A DNA stretch of 64,000 nt from Chloroflexota bacterium (GCA_026706395.1 JAPOYU010000131.1:1-64000), one strand, 5' to 3'; counted from the stretch's first letter, positions 18,114 through 26,470 are shown. Numbers and translations are program-made. The notes: generated from the letters alone by a model not told the origin.

Positions 18114-19525
18114 GCAAGGCAAAAGCGGCGCCCGTCCCCCGTCGCCCGCTGCATTTCACCGGCATCGTTCTGGGATTGATCATCATCGGCGCTTATTTTC
18201 TGCTGCCATTCGTCGTGCAGCCGGAACGCGGACCATCCACCGTAGCGATCTTGACCGAAAGCAAGAAAGCCAATGAGCTTGGCTTATTCAAAACCGGCCT
18301 GGAAGTCATCCCGCTGGCGGGACTGGGCATACTGCTGCTGGGCATGTGGAATGTGATCGCGCCGGCGGCCAGCCGCGCCATTTCGCTGCTGATGACTGTG
18401 GCCGGCCTCTTGGCCATCGTGTACTACATCAACTTCTTTCGCAATACCCCCCTCGGTCCCCCCAATGAATGGGGAGAAGGGTCCATCTTGGCCAGCCTGG
18501 ATATTGCCTTTTGGATCATGCTGATCGCTGGCGTACTGGCCATCCTGCAGATCTTGATCCCTCGTGGCCTGCCGGATGAGCGCTACAGAATCATAAAGCT
18601 GTTTGGCAATCAAGAGAGCGTCATCCTTTTCGGTTTGCTGATGCTGATCTTCATCATTGGCATTGCCAATCCGCGCTTTTTGCAAGAGCGCAATATCTCT
18701 GACAATCTGCAAGGCAACGCCTATATCGCGGTGGCGGCGCTGGGCATGACCATGGTGATCGTGACCGGCAACATCGATATTTCGGTGGGGTCGCTGGTCG
18801 GCTTGCTGGCGGTGATCAGCGGGCGACTGGTGGTAGCGGGCCTGCCGGCGCCGCTGGCTTGGCTGGCGCCTTTGATCGTCGGCGCGGGATTCGGCGCATT
18901 CATCGGCTTCCTGGTAGCCTATTTGCGCATCCCGTCGATCGTGGTGACGCTCGGTATGCTCAGCATCATCAAGGGCATACTGATCATCTGGGCGGGTGGC
19001 GAACGCGTGCGCGATATGCCGCCGGAGTATTTCCTGTCACAGATGCGCCCGCTGGGCATTCCCATGCCCATCATCATCATGGTCGTGCTGACGATTGTGG
19101 TGGTCTTATGGATGCGATACAGCGCAACCGGGCGAGCATTCTACGCGCTCGGCGGCAATGCGGAAGCGGCGCGGCTTTCCGGTTTATCGCAGCGGCGCCT
19201 GTTGATGACGGTCTTCATCTTGAATGGCATTTTCATCGGCATCGCCAGCGTGATGTATTCGACGCAGTTCAACATCATTCAGGCGACTCCACCGCCGGCC
19301 TTGGAGCTTTCGGTGATCACGGCGTCGGTCGTTGGCGGCGTGAGCATATTGGGCGGGACGGGCACGGCGATCGGCTCGACCTTGGCGACGCTGCTGCTGA
19401 ATTTCATTCGTTCGGCGATGATATTCATCAATGTCTCGCCGTTCTGGCTGAAGGCGGTGCAGGGTCTGCTGATCCTGGCGACGGTCTTGGCCGACCTTAT
19501 ACGCCGGCGGCGGCAAAGGCTGTAG
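18110..19525 (+). CDS. Sugar ABC transporter permease (RbsC-like) with N-terminal extension
   Basis: A 471-residue membrane protein, longer than the usual 320-350 residues of this family. About 160 N-terminal residues add several hydrophobic segments (GIVLGLIIIGAYFLLPFVV, GLGILLLGMWNVI, ISLLMTVAGLLAIVYYI, FWIMLIAGVLAILQIL) before the conserved BPD_transp_2 core. The core shows NISDNLQGNAYIAVAALGMTMVIVTGNIDISVGS, the family's hallmark loop, and SVVGGVSILGGTGTAIG near the end. It overlaps the ATPase gene by four bases. Together with the permease at 20048 it probably forms a heterodimeric channel for a deoxysugar. The function of the extension is unknown. Confidence 0.9.
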   Translation: MSKAKAAPVPRRPLHFTGIVLGLIIIGAYFLLPFVVQPERGPSTVAILTESKKANELGLFKTGLEVIPLAGLGILLLGMWNVIAPAASRAISLLMTVAGLLAIVYYINFFRNTPLGPPNEWGEGSILASLDIAFWIMLIAGVLAILQILIPRGLPDERYRIIKLFGNQESVILFGLLMLIFIIGIANPRFLQERNISDNLQGNAYIAVAALGMTMVIVTGNIDISVGSLVGLLAVISGRLVVAGLPAPLAWLAPLIVGAGFGAFIGFLVAYLRIPSIVVTLGMLSIIKGILIIWAGGERVRDMPPEYFLSQMRPLGIPMPIIIMVVLTIVVVLWMRYSATGRAFYALGGNAEAARLSGLSQRRLLMTVFILNGIFIGIASVMYSTQFNIIQATPPPALELSVITASVVGGVSILGGTGTAIGSTLATLLLNFIRSAMIFINVSPFWLKAVQGLLILATVLADLIRRRRQRL

Positions 19526-19615
19526 CTTGCACGATCCCGCGGCAGGATTCGCCGGACGAGTGGGATGAAATCTGTAGATAAGATGAGGATGGACTTGGAC
19601 AGGGAGAGAAGGACG

Positions 19616-19924
19616 CTAGACAGAAATGATGCCGAGACTGACGAGAGTCGTTACCAGCGAGGAGATTGCGACGAAGACCAGCGCAAGCACACTGGCGCCA
19701 CCGGTGATTTTCATGCGCCAGCGGCGCTCATGCTCGATTTTGTCGCTAAGGTCTTTGAACTGCTTGCCGATGTCTTCGCTCTGCTTGTCGATTTTCGCGT
19801 CAATGGCTTTTATCGCTTCATGGACTTCCTTGCGAACGAAGTCCTTGGTGGCAAGCGACTCCAGCGTCCCTTCAATCCTGCCGATACTGCGTTCGTGGCG
19901 ATTTAAGGTGTCTTCAACATCCAT
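19616..19924 (-). CDS. Small coiled-coil membrane protein of unknown function
   Basis: A 102-residue protein encoded on the opposite strand between the two permease genes. Residues 1-65 are a charged heptad-rich helix (RHERSIGRIEGTLESL, IDKQSEDIGKQFKDLSDKIEHERR); residues 72-100 are a single membrane segment (GGASVLALVFVAISSLVTTLVSLGI). This layout resembles XhlA/hemolysin-type and other short bacterial coiled-coil membrane proteins, but no family assignment is secure. On its own strand TATAAT lies about 40 bases before the ATG. It interrupts an otherwise collinear transport operon, which suggests late insertion. Confidence 0.6.
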   Translation of the reverse strand: MDVEDTLNRHERSIGRIEGTLESLATKDFVRKEVHEAIKAIDAKIDKQSEDIGKQFKDLSDKIEHERRWRMKITGGASVLALVFVAISSLVTTLVSLGIISV

Positions 19925-20047
19925 TAGTTGCGCCCCATATAAAACACAGCAAATTATAGTACAAGTATGAAATTATCGTGAACGATTTTCAAGATTTGAA
20001 AGCTGAACTCAAGAATCTTTGGTCCAGCTGAGAGAGCAAACAGGAAC

Positions 20048-21043
20048 ATGGTCAAAGCCGAAGAGCCGAGCCCACGCAACCCGACCGTCAGCGAAAAGCT
20101 GCGCCACCTGGTGATCAGCCAGGAAGGCGTGCTCTTCGTGATCATGCTGGTGTCGGTGCTCTTCCTGGCGACGCGCACCGACAAGTTCCTGACGGTGGAC
20201 AACCTCTTGCAGCAGGGCCGCTTCATGACCGAGGTCGGCCTGATCGCCATCCCGATGACCTATATCATCATCACCGGCGGTATTGACCTTTCCGTGGGTT
20301 CGATCCTGGGTTTGACCGCCATCGTGCTCGGCTGGACCTGGCAGGAACTGGGCTTTCCGCTGGAGCTGGCGATCATCACCGGCATCTTGAGCGGGACGCT
20401 GGCCGGCTTCGTCAACGGACTGTTCATCGTGCGCGTTGGCGTGCCGCCGCTGATTATGACCCTGGCGACGCTGGCGCTCTATCGCGGCTTGGCTGAGGGC
20501 ATCAGCGAGGCGCGCTCGGCGCGGGGCTATCCCGAGTGGTTCTTCCAACTGGGTCAGGGCGAGTTCCTGGGCATTCCGACGCAGCTCTGGCTGCTTATCG
20601 TCGCGGTGATCATCTTCGGCATTGTGCTGGCGCGGACGCGGCTGGGGCGGGCGCTCTACGCCATCGGCAATAACGAGACCGGCGCGCGCTTCAGCGGGCT
20701 GACGGTCAACCGTCATCTGCTCTTCATCTATACATTTTCCGGTTTCATGTCGGCGGTGGCGGGTTATATCTTTGTGTCGCGCGTCAGCACAACGCGCTCG
20801 GATATGGGCACGGGCATGGAACTGGATGTGATCGCGGCGGTGGTGCTGGGCGGGACGAGCATCTTCGGCGGCACCGGTTCCATCCCGGGAACGATCATCG
20901 GCGTCGTCCTGATTCAACTGCTGAAGAATGGCTTGACCTTATCGGGCGTGACGAGCGATGCGACCATAGTCGTGATCGGCAGCGTGCTAATTTTTGCTAT
21001 ACTTGTGAATAATTTCATTCAGAGTCAGCGAGGGGAAAGCTAA
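20048..21043 (+). CDS. Sugar ABC transporter permease (RbsC-like)
   Basis: A 331-residue permease of the BPD_transp_2 family with the usual length and about eight to ten membrane segments. The hallmark loop reads FMTEVGLIAIPMTYIIITGGIDLSVGS, and the C-terminal VVLGGTSIFGGTGSIPGTIIG motif contacts the ATPase. It is the second permease of the deoxysugar importer and resembles RhaQ/RhaP pairs. AGGA lies just before the ATG. It is 522 bases from the first permease because of the antisense gene at 19616, and is followed by a repeat element and the receptor gene. The ligand is inferred only from the neighbouring kinase, mutarotase and aldolase. Confidence 0.9.
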   Translation: MVKAEEPSPRNPTVSEKLRHLVISQEGVLFVIMLVSVLFLATRTDKFLTVDNLLQQGRFMTEVGLIAIPMTYIIITGGIDLSVGSILGLTAIVLGWTWQELGFPLELAIITGILSGTLAGFVNGLFIVRVGVPPLIMTLATLALYRGLAEGISEARSARGYPEWFFQLGQGEFLGIPTQLWLLIVAVIIFGIVLARTRLGRALYAIGNNETGARFSGLTVNRHLLFIYTFSGFMSAVAGYIFVSRVSTTRSDMGTGMELDVIAAVVLGGTSIFGGTGSIPGTIIGVVLIQLLKNGLTLSGVTSDATIVVIGSVLIFAILVNNFIQSQRGES

Positions 21044-21050
21044 TCGACGG

Positions 21051-21208
21051 AGCCCCATCCCCCGGCCCCTCTCCTCATCTCTATGAGGAGCATGCCCATC
21101 AAGAGGGAAGGGGGGCCGAACCAGTCTGTGAATAGTGGGGCGGGAAGTCCCTCCCTCTTGATGGCGCGCGTAGACACTGCGCGTTGGGGAGGGATTTAGG
21201 GAGGGGGA
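21051..21208 (+). repeat. GC-tract hairpin repeat element (two-hairpin copy)
   Basis: It starts CCCCATCCCCCGGCCCCTCTCC, continues with TCATCTCTATGAGGAGCATGCCCATCAAGAGGGAAGGGG, and has a second half with TCCCTCCCTCTTGATGG and GGGGAGGGATTTAGGGAGGGGG. It fills the gap between the permease and the receptor gene. The left half is nearly identical to the copy at 22444-22578. Confidence 0.75.
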
Positions 21209-21291
21209 GAATGCGAAAGGAGGCGAACCACCGATTATAGAAACCACGTTTCTCAAATTCGTTTAGCCAATCAGTATAACGGAGTTAAATC

Positions 21292-22437
21292 ATGAAGAAG
21301 ACGTTCGCAATCACTCTGATCCTGGCGCTGCTATTGGCGCTGATGGGGATGCCGCTCAGCGCGCAAGATCGCTGGGACGGCGCCGACGACCTCGCCGTCA
21401 ATCCGCTGGCCTGTGGCATGGGCGACGAGATGATGGACGAGGGCGACGACATGGAAGAAGATATGGAGATGATGGAATACGATGGCGGCATGGCAGCCAT
21501 GGGCGATGACATGGCCGGCATGGACATCACGCTGGTTGACGTGCCGAAGCTGGTCGGCATAGGTTACTTCGCCGCGACCACGCTTGGTCAGCAGCAAGCC
21601 GCCGAGGAACTGGGCAACGTCTCCGTCACTACAGACGCGCCAACCGAAGCCAATATCGACGATCAGATCCAGGTCATCGACAGCTACATCACGGCGGGCG
21701 TGGACGGCATCCTCTTCGCCGCCAACGATCCGGTCGCCATCGCGCCGGTATTGCGCAAGGCGCTGGAAGCCGGCATCCATGTCGTTGGTTATGACGCCAA
21801 CAGCGAGCCGGACGCCCGCGAATGGTTCGTCAACCAGGCCGAGTTCAACGGCATCGCCAAGGCCCTTGTCGACAGCCTGGCGGACCAGATGGGCGAGGAC
21901 GCCTCCTTCGGCATCGTCACCTCGACCTTCACCACGCCGAACCAGGCGCGCTGGATCGCCGAGATGTGGGCTTACGCCAGCGAATGCTATCCCAACCTGG
22001 AATGGCTGGAGACGCTTGAAGCGCAGGAAGACGCGGTGCTGAGCTTCCAGCAAGCGCAGACGCTGCTGAACAAATACGGCGAGGACCTGGATGGCATCTT
22101 TGCCATGACATCGGTGGCGACGCCAAACGGGGCTGACGCGGTCCAGCAGGCGGACGCCTGTGAAGATGTCGCTGTAGTCGGCTTGGCGACGCCGAACGGC
22201 ATGAAGCCCTACGTCAACAGCGGCTGCGTCCGCGATGTGATCTTGTGGAACCCGGTCGACCTGGGTTACGCGGCGGTCTATGTCATGCGGGCGGTTGTAG
22301 ATGGCGAATTCTCGCCGGGCGATGCTTCCGTGATGGCAGGACGCCTTGGTGAACTGACGGTCGTCAATGGCAGTGAAGTTTTGCTTGGCCCGCCCTTCAC
22401 CTTCACGGCGGATAACATCAACGACTTCGACTTCTAG
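21292..22437 (+). CDS. Sugar ABC transporter substrate-binding protein with Met/Asp/Glu-rich insertion
   Basis: A 381-residue exported receptor of the Peripla_BP_4 (RhaS/RbsB-like) family. Signal peptide 1-24 (MKKTFAITLILALLLALMGM, then PLSAQ). Between the signal peptide and the first lobe lies an unusual low-complexity stretch (about 43-78) with 11 Met and 15 Asp/Glu among 36 residues. The binding fold then begins at LVDVPKLVGIGYFAATTLGQQQAA; DDQIQVIDSYITAGVDGILFAANDP and GYDANSEPDAREWFVNQ are typical of the family. GGAG eight bases upstream supports the start. It is the receptor of the importer encoded by the genes before it. The insertion may be a surface linker or a metal-binding segment; this is not established. 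Confidence 0.9.
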   Translation: MKKTFAITLILALLLALMGMPLSAQDRWDGADDLAVNPLACGMGDEMMDEGDDMEEDMEMMEYDGGMAAMGDDMAGMDITLVDVPKLVGIGYFAATTLGQQQAAEELGNVSVTTDAPTEANIDDQIQVIDSYITAGVDGILFAANDPVAIAPVLRKALEAGIHVVGYDANSEPDAREWFVNQAEFNGIAKALVDSLADQMGEDASFGIVTSTFTTPNQARWIAEMWAYASECYPNLEWLETLEAQEDAVLSFQQAQTLLNKYGEDLDGIFAMTSVATPNGADAVQQADACEDVAVVGLATPNGMKPYVNSGCVRDVILWNPVDLGYAAVYVMRAVVDGEFSPGDASVMAGRLGELTVVNGSEVLLGPPFTFTADNINDFDF

Positions 22438-22443
22438 GGCAAG

Positions 22444-22578
22444 CCACCCTCATCCCCGGCCCCGCTCCTCATCTCTATGAGGAGCATCCCCATCAAGAGG
22501 GAAGGGGAGCTCTTAGTAGCGAATACGGGCTGATTGAGTCCCTCCCTCTTTATGGGGGAGGGATTTAGGGTGGGGGTA
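22444..22578 (+). repeat. GC-tract hairpin repeat element (two-hairpin copy)
   Basis: The left half (CCCCGGCCCCGCTCC, TCATCTCTATGAGGAGCATCCCCATCAAGAGGGAAGGGG) is nearly identical to 21054-21110. The right half has TCCCTCCCTCTTTATGGGGGAGGGATTTAGGGTGGGGGT. It fills the gap between the receptor and the aldolase. Confidence 0.75.
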
Positions 22579-22590
22579 ATACAAGAACTC

Positions 22591-23361
22591 ATGACCAATC
22601 CTCTCGACAGCCTCATCGAGATGACCCGCGCCCTGGGCGAGCCGGCGATGGACTACGTCATCATCGGCGAGGGCAATACGTCTATGCGTCTGGATGCGAA
22701 CAGCTTTCTGGTCAAAGCCAGTGGTCACGGGATGCATGGCATCGGCGCGGAAGGCTTCGTCGCCGTGCGGCTGGCGCCGATATTGGCGCTGCTGGATGAT
22801 CCGCCGGCGACGCTCAGCGAGGAGAAGGCGATCACCAAGGCGGCCGTCATCGGCAAAGGCGAGAGCAAAAGCCCGTCGATCGAAGTCAGCTTTCACGCGA
22901 TGCTGCTGCATGAATGCGGCCGGCGCTACATCGGGCATACTCACCCCAGCGCCATCAATCAGATCATGTGCAGCGAGTACGCAGCCGACTTCGCGCTGCA
23001 GCGGCGCTTCCCCGATGAAGTCGTCTTGTGCGGTCCCCAATCGGCACTGGCGCCTTATGCCGATCCGGGTTTGCCGCTGGCGCTGGCGATGCGGGAGCGG
23101 GTCCGCGCCTACATGGCGGAGCAAGGCGAAGCGCCCAAGCTGATTCTGCTGGAGAATCACGGCATGATCGCGCTGGGCGATACGCCGGCGGAGATCTTGA
23201 ATATCACGGCGATGGCGGTCAAGGCGGCGCGGATATACCTCGGCGCGCTAATGACCGGCAAGCCGACATGCTTGCCCGATGAGGAAGTCGAGCACCTCTA
23301 CCAGCGCCCGGACGAGATTTACCGGCGCAGGCTGTTTGTCGCGGACGACTCCAACAGCTAG
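22591..23361 (+). CDS. Class II aldolase/adducin family protein (fuculose- or rhamnulose-phosphate aldolase-like)
   Basis: A 256-residue zinc-dependent class II aldolase, expected to split a ketose 1-phosphate into dihydroxyacetone phosphate and L-lactaldehyde. Zinc ligands are visible in GHTHPSA (two His) and LLENHGMIALG (third His). The N-terminal part has the family's IIGEGNTSMR and FLVKASGHGMHGIG substrate-binding loops. Together with the FucU-like mutarotase and the rhamnulokinase-like kinase it completes a kinase-aldolase route; only the aldose isomerase is absent from the window. An upstream in-frame ATG at 22534 lies inside the repeat and is unlikely. The ribosome-binding site of the ATG at 22591 is poor; the repeat's G-run is about 14 bases away. 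Confidence 0.85.
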   Translation: MTNPLDSLIEMTRALGEPAMDYVIIGEGNTSMRLDANSFLVKASGHGMHGIGAEGFVAVRLAPILALLDDPPATLSEEKAITKAAVIGKGESKSPSIEVSFHAMLLHECGRRYIGHTHPSAINQIMCSEYAADFALQRRFPDEVVLCGPQSALAPYADPGLPLALAMRERVRAYMAEQGEAPKLILLENHGMIALGDTPAEILNITAMAVKAARIYLGALMTGKPTCLPDEEVEHLYQRPDEIYRRRLFVADDSNS

Positions 23362-23403
23362 AATATTCCTTACTATTGGCCTGATCTATCTGGAGAGCAT
23401 CTG

Positions 23404-23784
23404 ATGCCAACAAATGGCGCTTTGACCTGGATGATACCCGACGCCTACCTGGCGGCGCCGGCCGACGACGATCCGATAAACAAGAATCACGAGTCGATTT
23501 GCATCCTCAACGTCACGCCGGACGATGCCAACGTCCTGCTCGATTTCTACTTCGAGGATCGCGAGGCGGTAGAAGGCATCGCGATCACGGTGCCGGCGAA
23601 GCGTTGCCCGCATGTGCGGCTCGACAAGCCGGAGCAGATAGCCGGCTACGAGATTCCCTTTGACGCGCCCTACGGCGTGCGGCTGCGCAGCGATGTGCCC
23701 ATCGTGGTGCAGTATTCGCGGATGTATGCCAGTGGCGGCAAGATCGAAAGCTTGATCACGACGATGGCTTATCCGGTGGAATAG
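23404..23784 (+). CDS. Sensory rhodopsin transducer (ASRT)-like domain protein
   Basis: A 126-residue soluble protein matching the family of the Anabaena sensory rhodopsin transducer (PF07100). Diagnostic pieces are TWMIPDAYL near the start, HESICILNVTPDDANVLLDFYFEDRE, ITVPAKRCPHVRL and DVPIVVQYSRMYASG near the end. No rhodopsin gene is present. The family has been proposed to be a small-molecule-binding beta-sandwich often linked to carbohydrate metabolism, which fits its place 42 bases after the aldolase gene of a deoxysugar operon. A good GGAG precedes the ATG. It may be an accessory sugar-sensing or sugar-binding protein; the partner and ligand are unknown. Confidence 0.8.
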   Translation: MPTNGALTWMIPDAYLAAPADDDPINKNHESICILNVTPDDANVLLDFYFEDREAVEGIAITVPAKRCPHVRLDKPEQIAGYEIPFDAPYGVRLRSDVPIVVQYSRMYASGGKIESLITTMAYPVE

Positions 23785-23815
23785 TCCCTGCCGTCTTCTA
23801 TCTCGCAGGATACAG

Positions 23816-24253
23816 CTACCCCGCGCTGGCGAAAACCAACTCAATCGGGCAGCCGATTCCGTGACCGCCGCCTTCGATGACCGTCTCCGTCCCGGCGAAA
23901 CCACCGGCCGCAGCCGCCCTCAGCACATAAGCAATCTCATAAGGAATCTCGCGTCCATCGACAGGCATCGGTGCAATGAAAACCGCGCTGCCGACGTACT
24001 CGCCCGCTTCATTGCGCAGCAGTTCGAAGTTGTCGAAGACCATCGCCGTCTCGTCAAGTCGCGTAATGTGGAGCCGCTCAGCTTCGCGCCCGGCGCATTC
24101 GCCGGTGTATTCGAGCGACCAATTTCCGGCGCGCGGCAATTCGGGCTGCGTTGTCAGCGAGGTCGGGGGCGGCTGCATCGTCCCGCAGGCGGTTAGCGCC
24201 AGCAGGAACACAATCTGTGCCAACCCCACCCCCCAACCCCCTCCCCGAGGCAT
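23816..24253 (-). CDS. Small predicted lipoprotein of unknown function
   Basis: A 145-residue protein with a lipoprotein signal: hydrophobic LAQIVFLLALTACG with the lipobox LTAC, cysteine at residue 23 if the ATG at 24253 is used. The mature part has a Pro/Thr-rich start and a small beta-rich domain (GNWSLEYTGECAGREAERLHI, IPYEIAYVLRAAAAGG) with no family I recognise. The start is unsettled: the ATG at 24253 lies inside a hairpin repeat, and GTG at 24229 would have GGAGGGGG from that repeat as its ribosome-binding site but would lose the positive charge usual in signal peptides. It converges with the ASRT-like gene. Confidence 0.6.
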   Translation of the reverse strand: MPRGGGWGVGLAQIVFLLALTACGTMQPPPTSLTTQPELPRAGNWSLEYTGECAGREAERLHITRLDETAMVFDNFELLRNEAGEYVGSAVFIAPMPVDGREIPYEIAYVLRAAAAGGFAGTETVIEGGGHGIGCPIELVFASAG

Positions 24254-24359
24254 CAGGGAGGGGGAGCGTCTACTACGTACAACTCTATCAGATCTAGTTC
24301 TTCGCGACTCCGTGCAAGTCTCCCCCCAACGCCTTGGGGGGAGATTTAGAGGGGGGTTG
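24224..24359. repeat. GC-tract hairpin repeat element overlapping a lipoprotein start
   Basis: Left part CCCCACCCCCCAACCCCCTCCCC with GGGAGGGGG; right part AAGTCTCCCCCCAACGCCTTGGGGGGAGATTTAGAGGGGGG. The right half is close to 5731-5772. On the minus strand the left half supplies the start region of the lipoprotein gene. Confidence 0.7.
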
Positions 24360-24378
24360 AAGCTGTGGGGCAGAAGGT

Positions 24379-25434
24379 TCAGAGCAGCACCTCGCGGCCT
24401 GTTTTCTGGCTTTCGTAGATGGCGTTGAGGATCTTCAACACTTGCAGCGACTGCTCGGCGGGGACGGGCGAAGGCGCGCCATCGGCGATCGCCTGGGCGA
24501 ATTCGATGCATTCCTGCGCGTGCGGTTCAGCTACACGCGGCATCAGCTTCAGCTTGCGATTGTAAAGTTGCATGGCATCGTAATCGGTGTCGTAGACCTC
24601 GCATTTGGGCCAATGCGAGCCGCCGCCGGTGCCGTAGAGCCACATCTGCATATCTTCGCCATCAATGTCGTGGTGGAGCAGCCAGGAGATCTCGAAGACG
24701 AGGGTCGCGCCGGTTTCGAAGCGGACGAAGGCCATCGCCATTTCTTCCACGTCCATGCCGTCGGGGATGGGCCCGAAGCGGGGCCAGCGACCGAAAGCCT
24801 TGGGATTGCTGGCGAGTTCGCGGCGGGCGACGCCGGTGACCGAGACCGGTTCGGGATTGCCCATCATCCAGAGCGTCAAATCGAGGATGTGCACGCCAAT
24901 ATCAATACAGGCGCCGCCGCCGGCGTGTTTGGTGGAGAGGAAGGCGAGGCTGGTGGGGATGCCAGCGCGGCGCAGCATCCAACTGCGGGCGTGATATATA
25001 TCACCGAGCGCGCCACGATCGATCTCCGCCTTCAGCGCTTTGGAGGTGTCGGCGAAGCGAAAGTGCTGCGCGGTCATGAGCAGCTTGCCGCTTTTGTCGC
25101 GGGCGTCAATCATGCGCTGGACATCGGCCGGGGTGGGCGCCAGCGGCTTCTCGCAGATGACATGCTTGCCCGCCTCCAGCGCGGCAATGCTGAGATCGGC
25201 GTGATACATATTGGGCGTGCAGACATCGATGATATCGATATCCGGGTCGTTGATGACGGCGGCGCTATCGGTTTCGAGGCGGCTGACATTCCATTGTTCG
25301 CCCCAGCTGTCGAGCGCTGCGGTCACGAGGTCCGCTCCAGCGATGACTTCGGCATGGGGCGATGCTTCCCAGCCCGGCATATGCGTCCGCGCTATCCCGC
25401 CGACACCGATGACACCCACCTTTAATGTACTCAT
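24379..25434 (-). CDS. Gfo/Idh/MocA family oxidoreductase
   Basis: A 351-residue NAD(P)-dependent dehydrogenase acting on a sugar or sugar derivative. The Rossmann start is VGVIGVGGIARTHMPGW; the family signature EKPLAPTPADVQRM (EKP motif with catalytic-region Lys) follows at about residue 95; the substrate-side domain includes GGGACIDIGVHILDLTLWMMG with the conserved Asp-Ile-Gly-x-His pair. It ends KILNAIYESQKTGREV. It is encoded 16 bases after a second, divergent member of the same family, at the downstream end of the amino-sugar operon. The pair may act in sequence, or on different sugars. The substrate is unknown. Confidence 0.9.
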   Translation of the reverse strand: MSTLKVGVIGVGGIARTHMPGWEASPHAEVIAGADLVTAALDSWGEQWNVSRLETDSAAVINDPDIDIIDVCTPNMYHADLSIAALEAGKHVICEKPLAPTPADVQRMIDARDKSGKLLMTAQHFRFADTSKALKAEIDRGALGDIYHARSWMLRRAGIPTSLAFLSTKHAGGGACIDIGVHILDLTLWMMGNPEPVSVTGVARRELASNPKAFGRWPRFGPIPDGMDVEEMAMAFVRFETGATLVFEISWLLHHDIDGEDMQMWLYGTGGGSHWPKCEVYDTDYDAMQLYNRKLKLMPRVAEPHAQECIEFAQAIADGAPSPVPAEQSLQVLKILNAIYESQKTGREVLL

Positions 25435-25450
25435 ATTGACTCGCTCCTCC

Positions 25451-26470
25451 TTATGATTTTTGGGGTTGAACCCAGGTATTTGTCGCCGCAGCTTGGTAAA
25501 AGGCAGCCATCACGGCGCTGCGGTCCGCCGCTTCTTTGGCCGAAATCAATGGCAGATCTTCGCCATTCAGCGCGTCCAGGAAGATATTGAAGGCGTGCGG
25601 CCCCGGCTCTGGCAAGTCCGTCCATTGGCCGCCATCAGCCCCCGAGAGATTATCCGACTTTACGAACAATTTTCCATTCTGAACATAGGCGACGCCCTCG
25701 GTGCCGCTGACCAGAACCGGCAGCGGGCTCAAGATATCAACCCAGCCGGCCGCCAGCGTGCCGATCGCGCCGTTGGCGAAGCGCAGCATGCCCTCGCCGT
25801 ATTCGTCACAGGAGTACTTGCCCAAGAGGCGATCCATCTGCGCGGTCACGCTCGCCACATCGCCCATCAGCCACATCAGGATGTCGAGAGAATGGGCGCC
25901 CAGGTCGCCAAAGCCGCCCATACCGGCACGCTGCATGTCGGTCATCCACAGCCAGCCTTCGTCATACCAGCCCTTGCCAGGATCAAACCAGCCGCCGATG
26001 GCGCCGTGATGCACATTGCAGTGGCGGACGCGCGTGATCGTACCAAGCGCGCCATCATCGATCCAACCCTTGAGCACGCGATTGAAAGGATAGCCGCGCA
26101 TGAAATGGCCGATGTGGAAAAGGACGCCAGCCTCATCAATGGCGCGCTGCATGGCGTAAGCGTCAGTTGCGGTGATGGCGAGAGGCTTTTCTACGAAGAG
26201 ATGTTTGCGCGCGGCAGCAGCGCCTTCGACCAGCTCGCGGTGAAGCGCGGTCTCCGAGCAGACGATGACGGCATCAATCTCGTCATCGCGCAGGATGTCG
26301 CGGTAGTCGGCTGCGACGGGACAGCCAGCGTGCCCGGCAGCGACGCTCGCCCGCGCCGGCTGATCATCCCAGAGGGTCTTGATGGCGAATTCGTTGGGAC
26401 GCTCAAGCACAGTTTTGATAAAGGATGGACTGTGGATGTGAGCGACGCCGAGGAATGCGAGTGTTTTCAT
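25451..26470 (-). CDS. Gfo/Idh/MocA family oxidoreductase
   Basis: A 339-residue NAD(P)-dependent sugar dehydrogenase of the Gfo/Idh/MocA family. It has a modified N-terminal Rossmann start (LAFLGVAHIHSPSF), in place of the usual GxGxxG, then FVEKPLAITATDAYAMQ with the EKP motif, and GGFGDLGAHSLDILMWLMG with the conserved Asp-x-Gly-x-His region. The altered dinucleotide loop is seen in members with atypical or tightly bound cofactor. It lies 31 bases after nanE and 16 bases before the next oxidoreductase, so it is part of the operon. Some members of the family process sialic-acid derivatives, but that is only a possibility here. Confidence 0.88.
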   Translation of the reverse strand: MKTLAFLGVAHIHSPSFIKTVLERPNEFAIKTLWDDQPARASVAAGHAGCPVAADYRDILRDDEIDAVIVCSETALHRELVEGAAAARKHLFVEKPLAITATDAYAMQRAIDEAGVLFHIGHFMRGYPFNRVLKGWIDDGALGTITRVRHCNVHHGAIGGWFDPGKGWYDEGWLWMTDMQRAGMGGFGDLGAHSLDILMWLMGDVASVTAQMDRLLGKYSCDEYGEGMLRFANGAIGTLAAGWVDILSPLPVLVSGTEGVAYVQNGKLFVKSDNLSGADGGQWTDLPEPGPHAFNIFLDALNGEDLPLISAKEAADRSAVMAAFYQAAATNTWVQPQKS

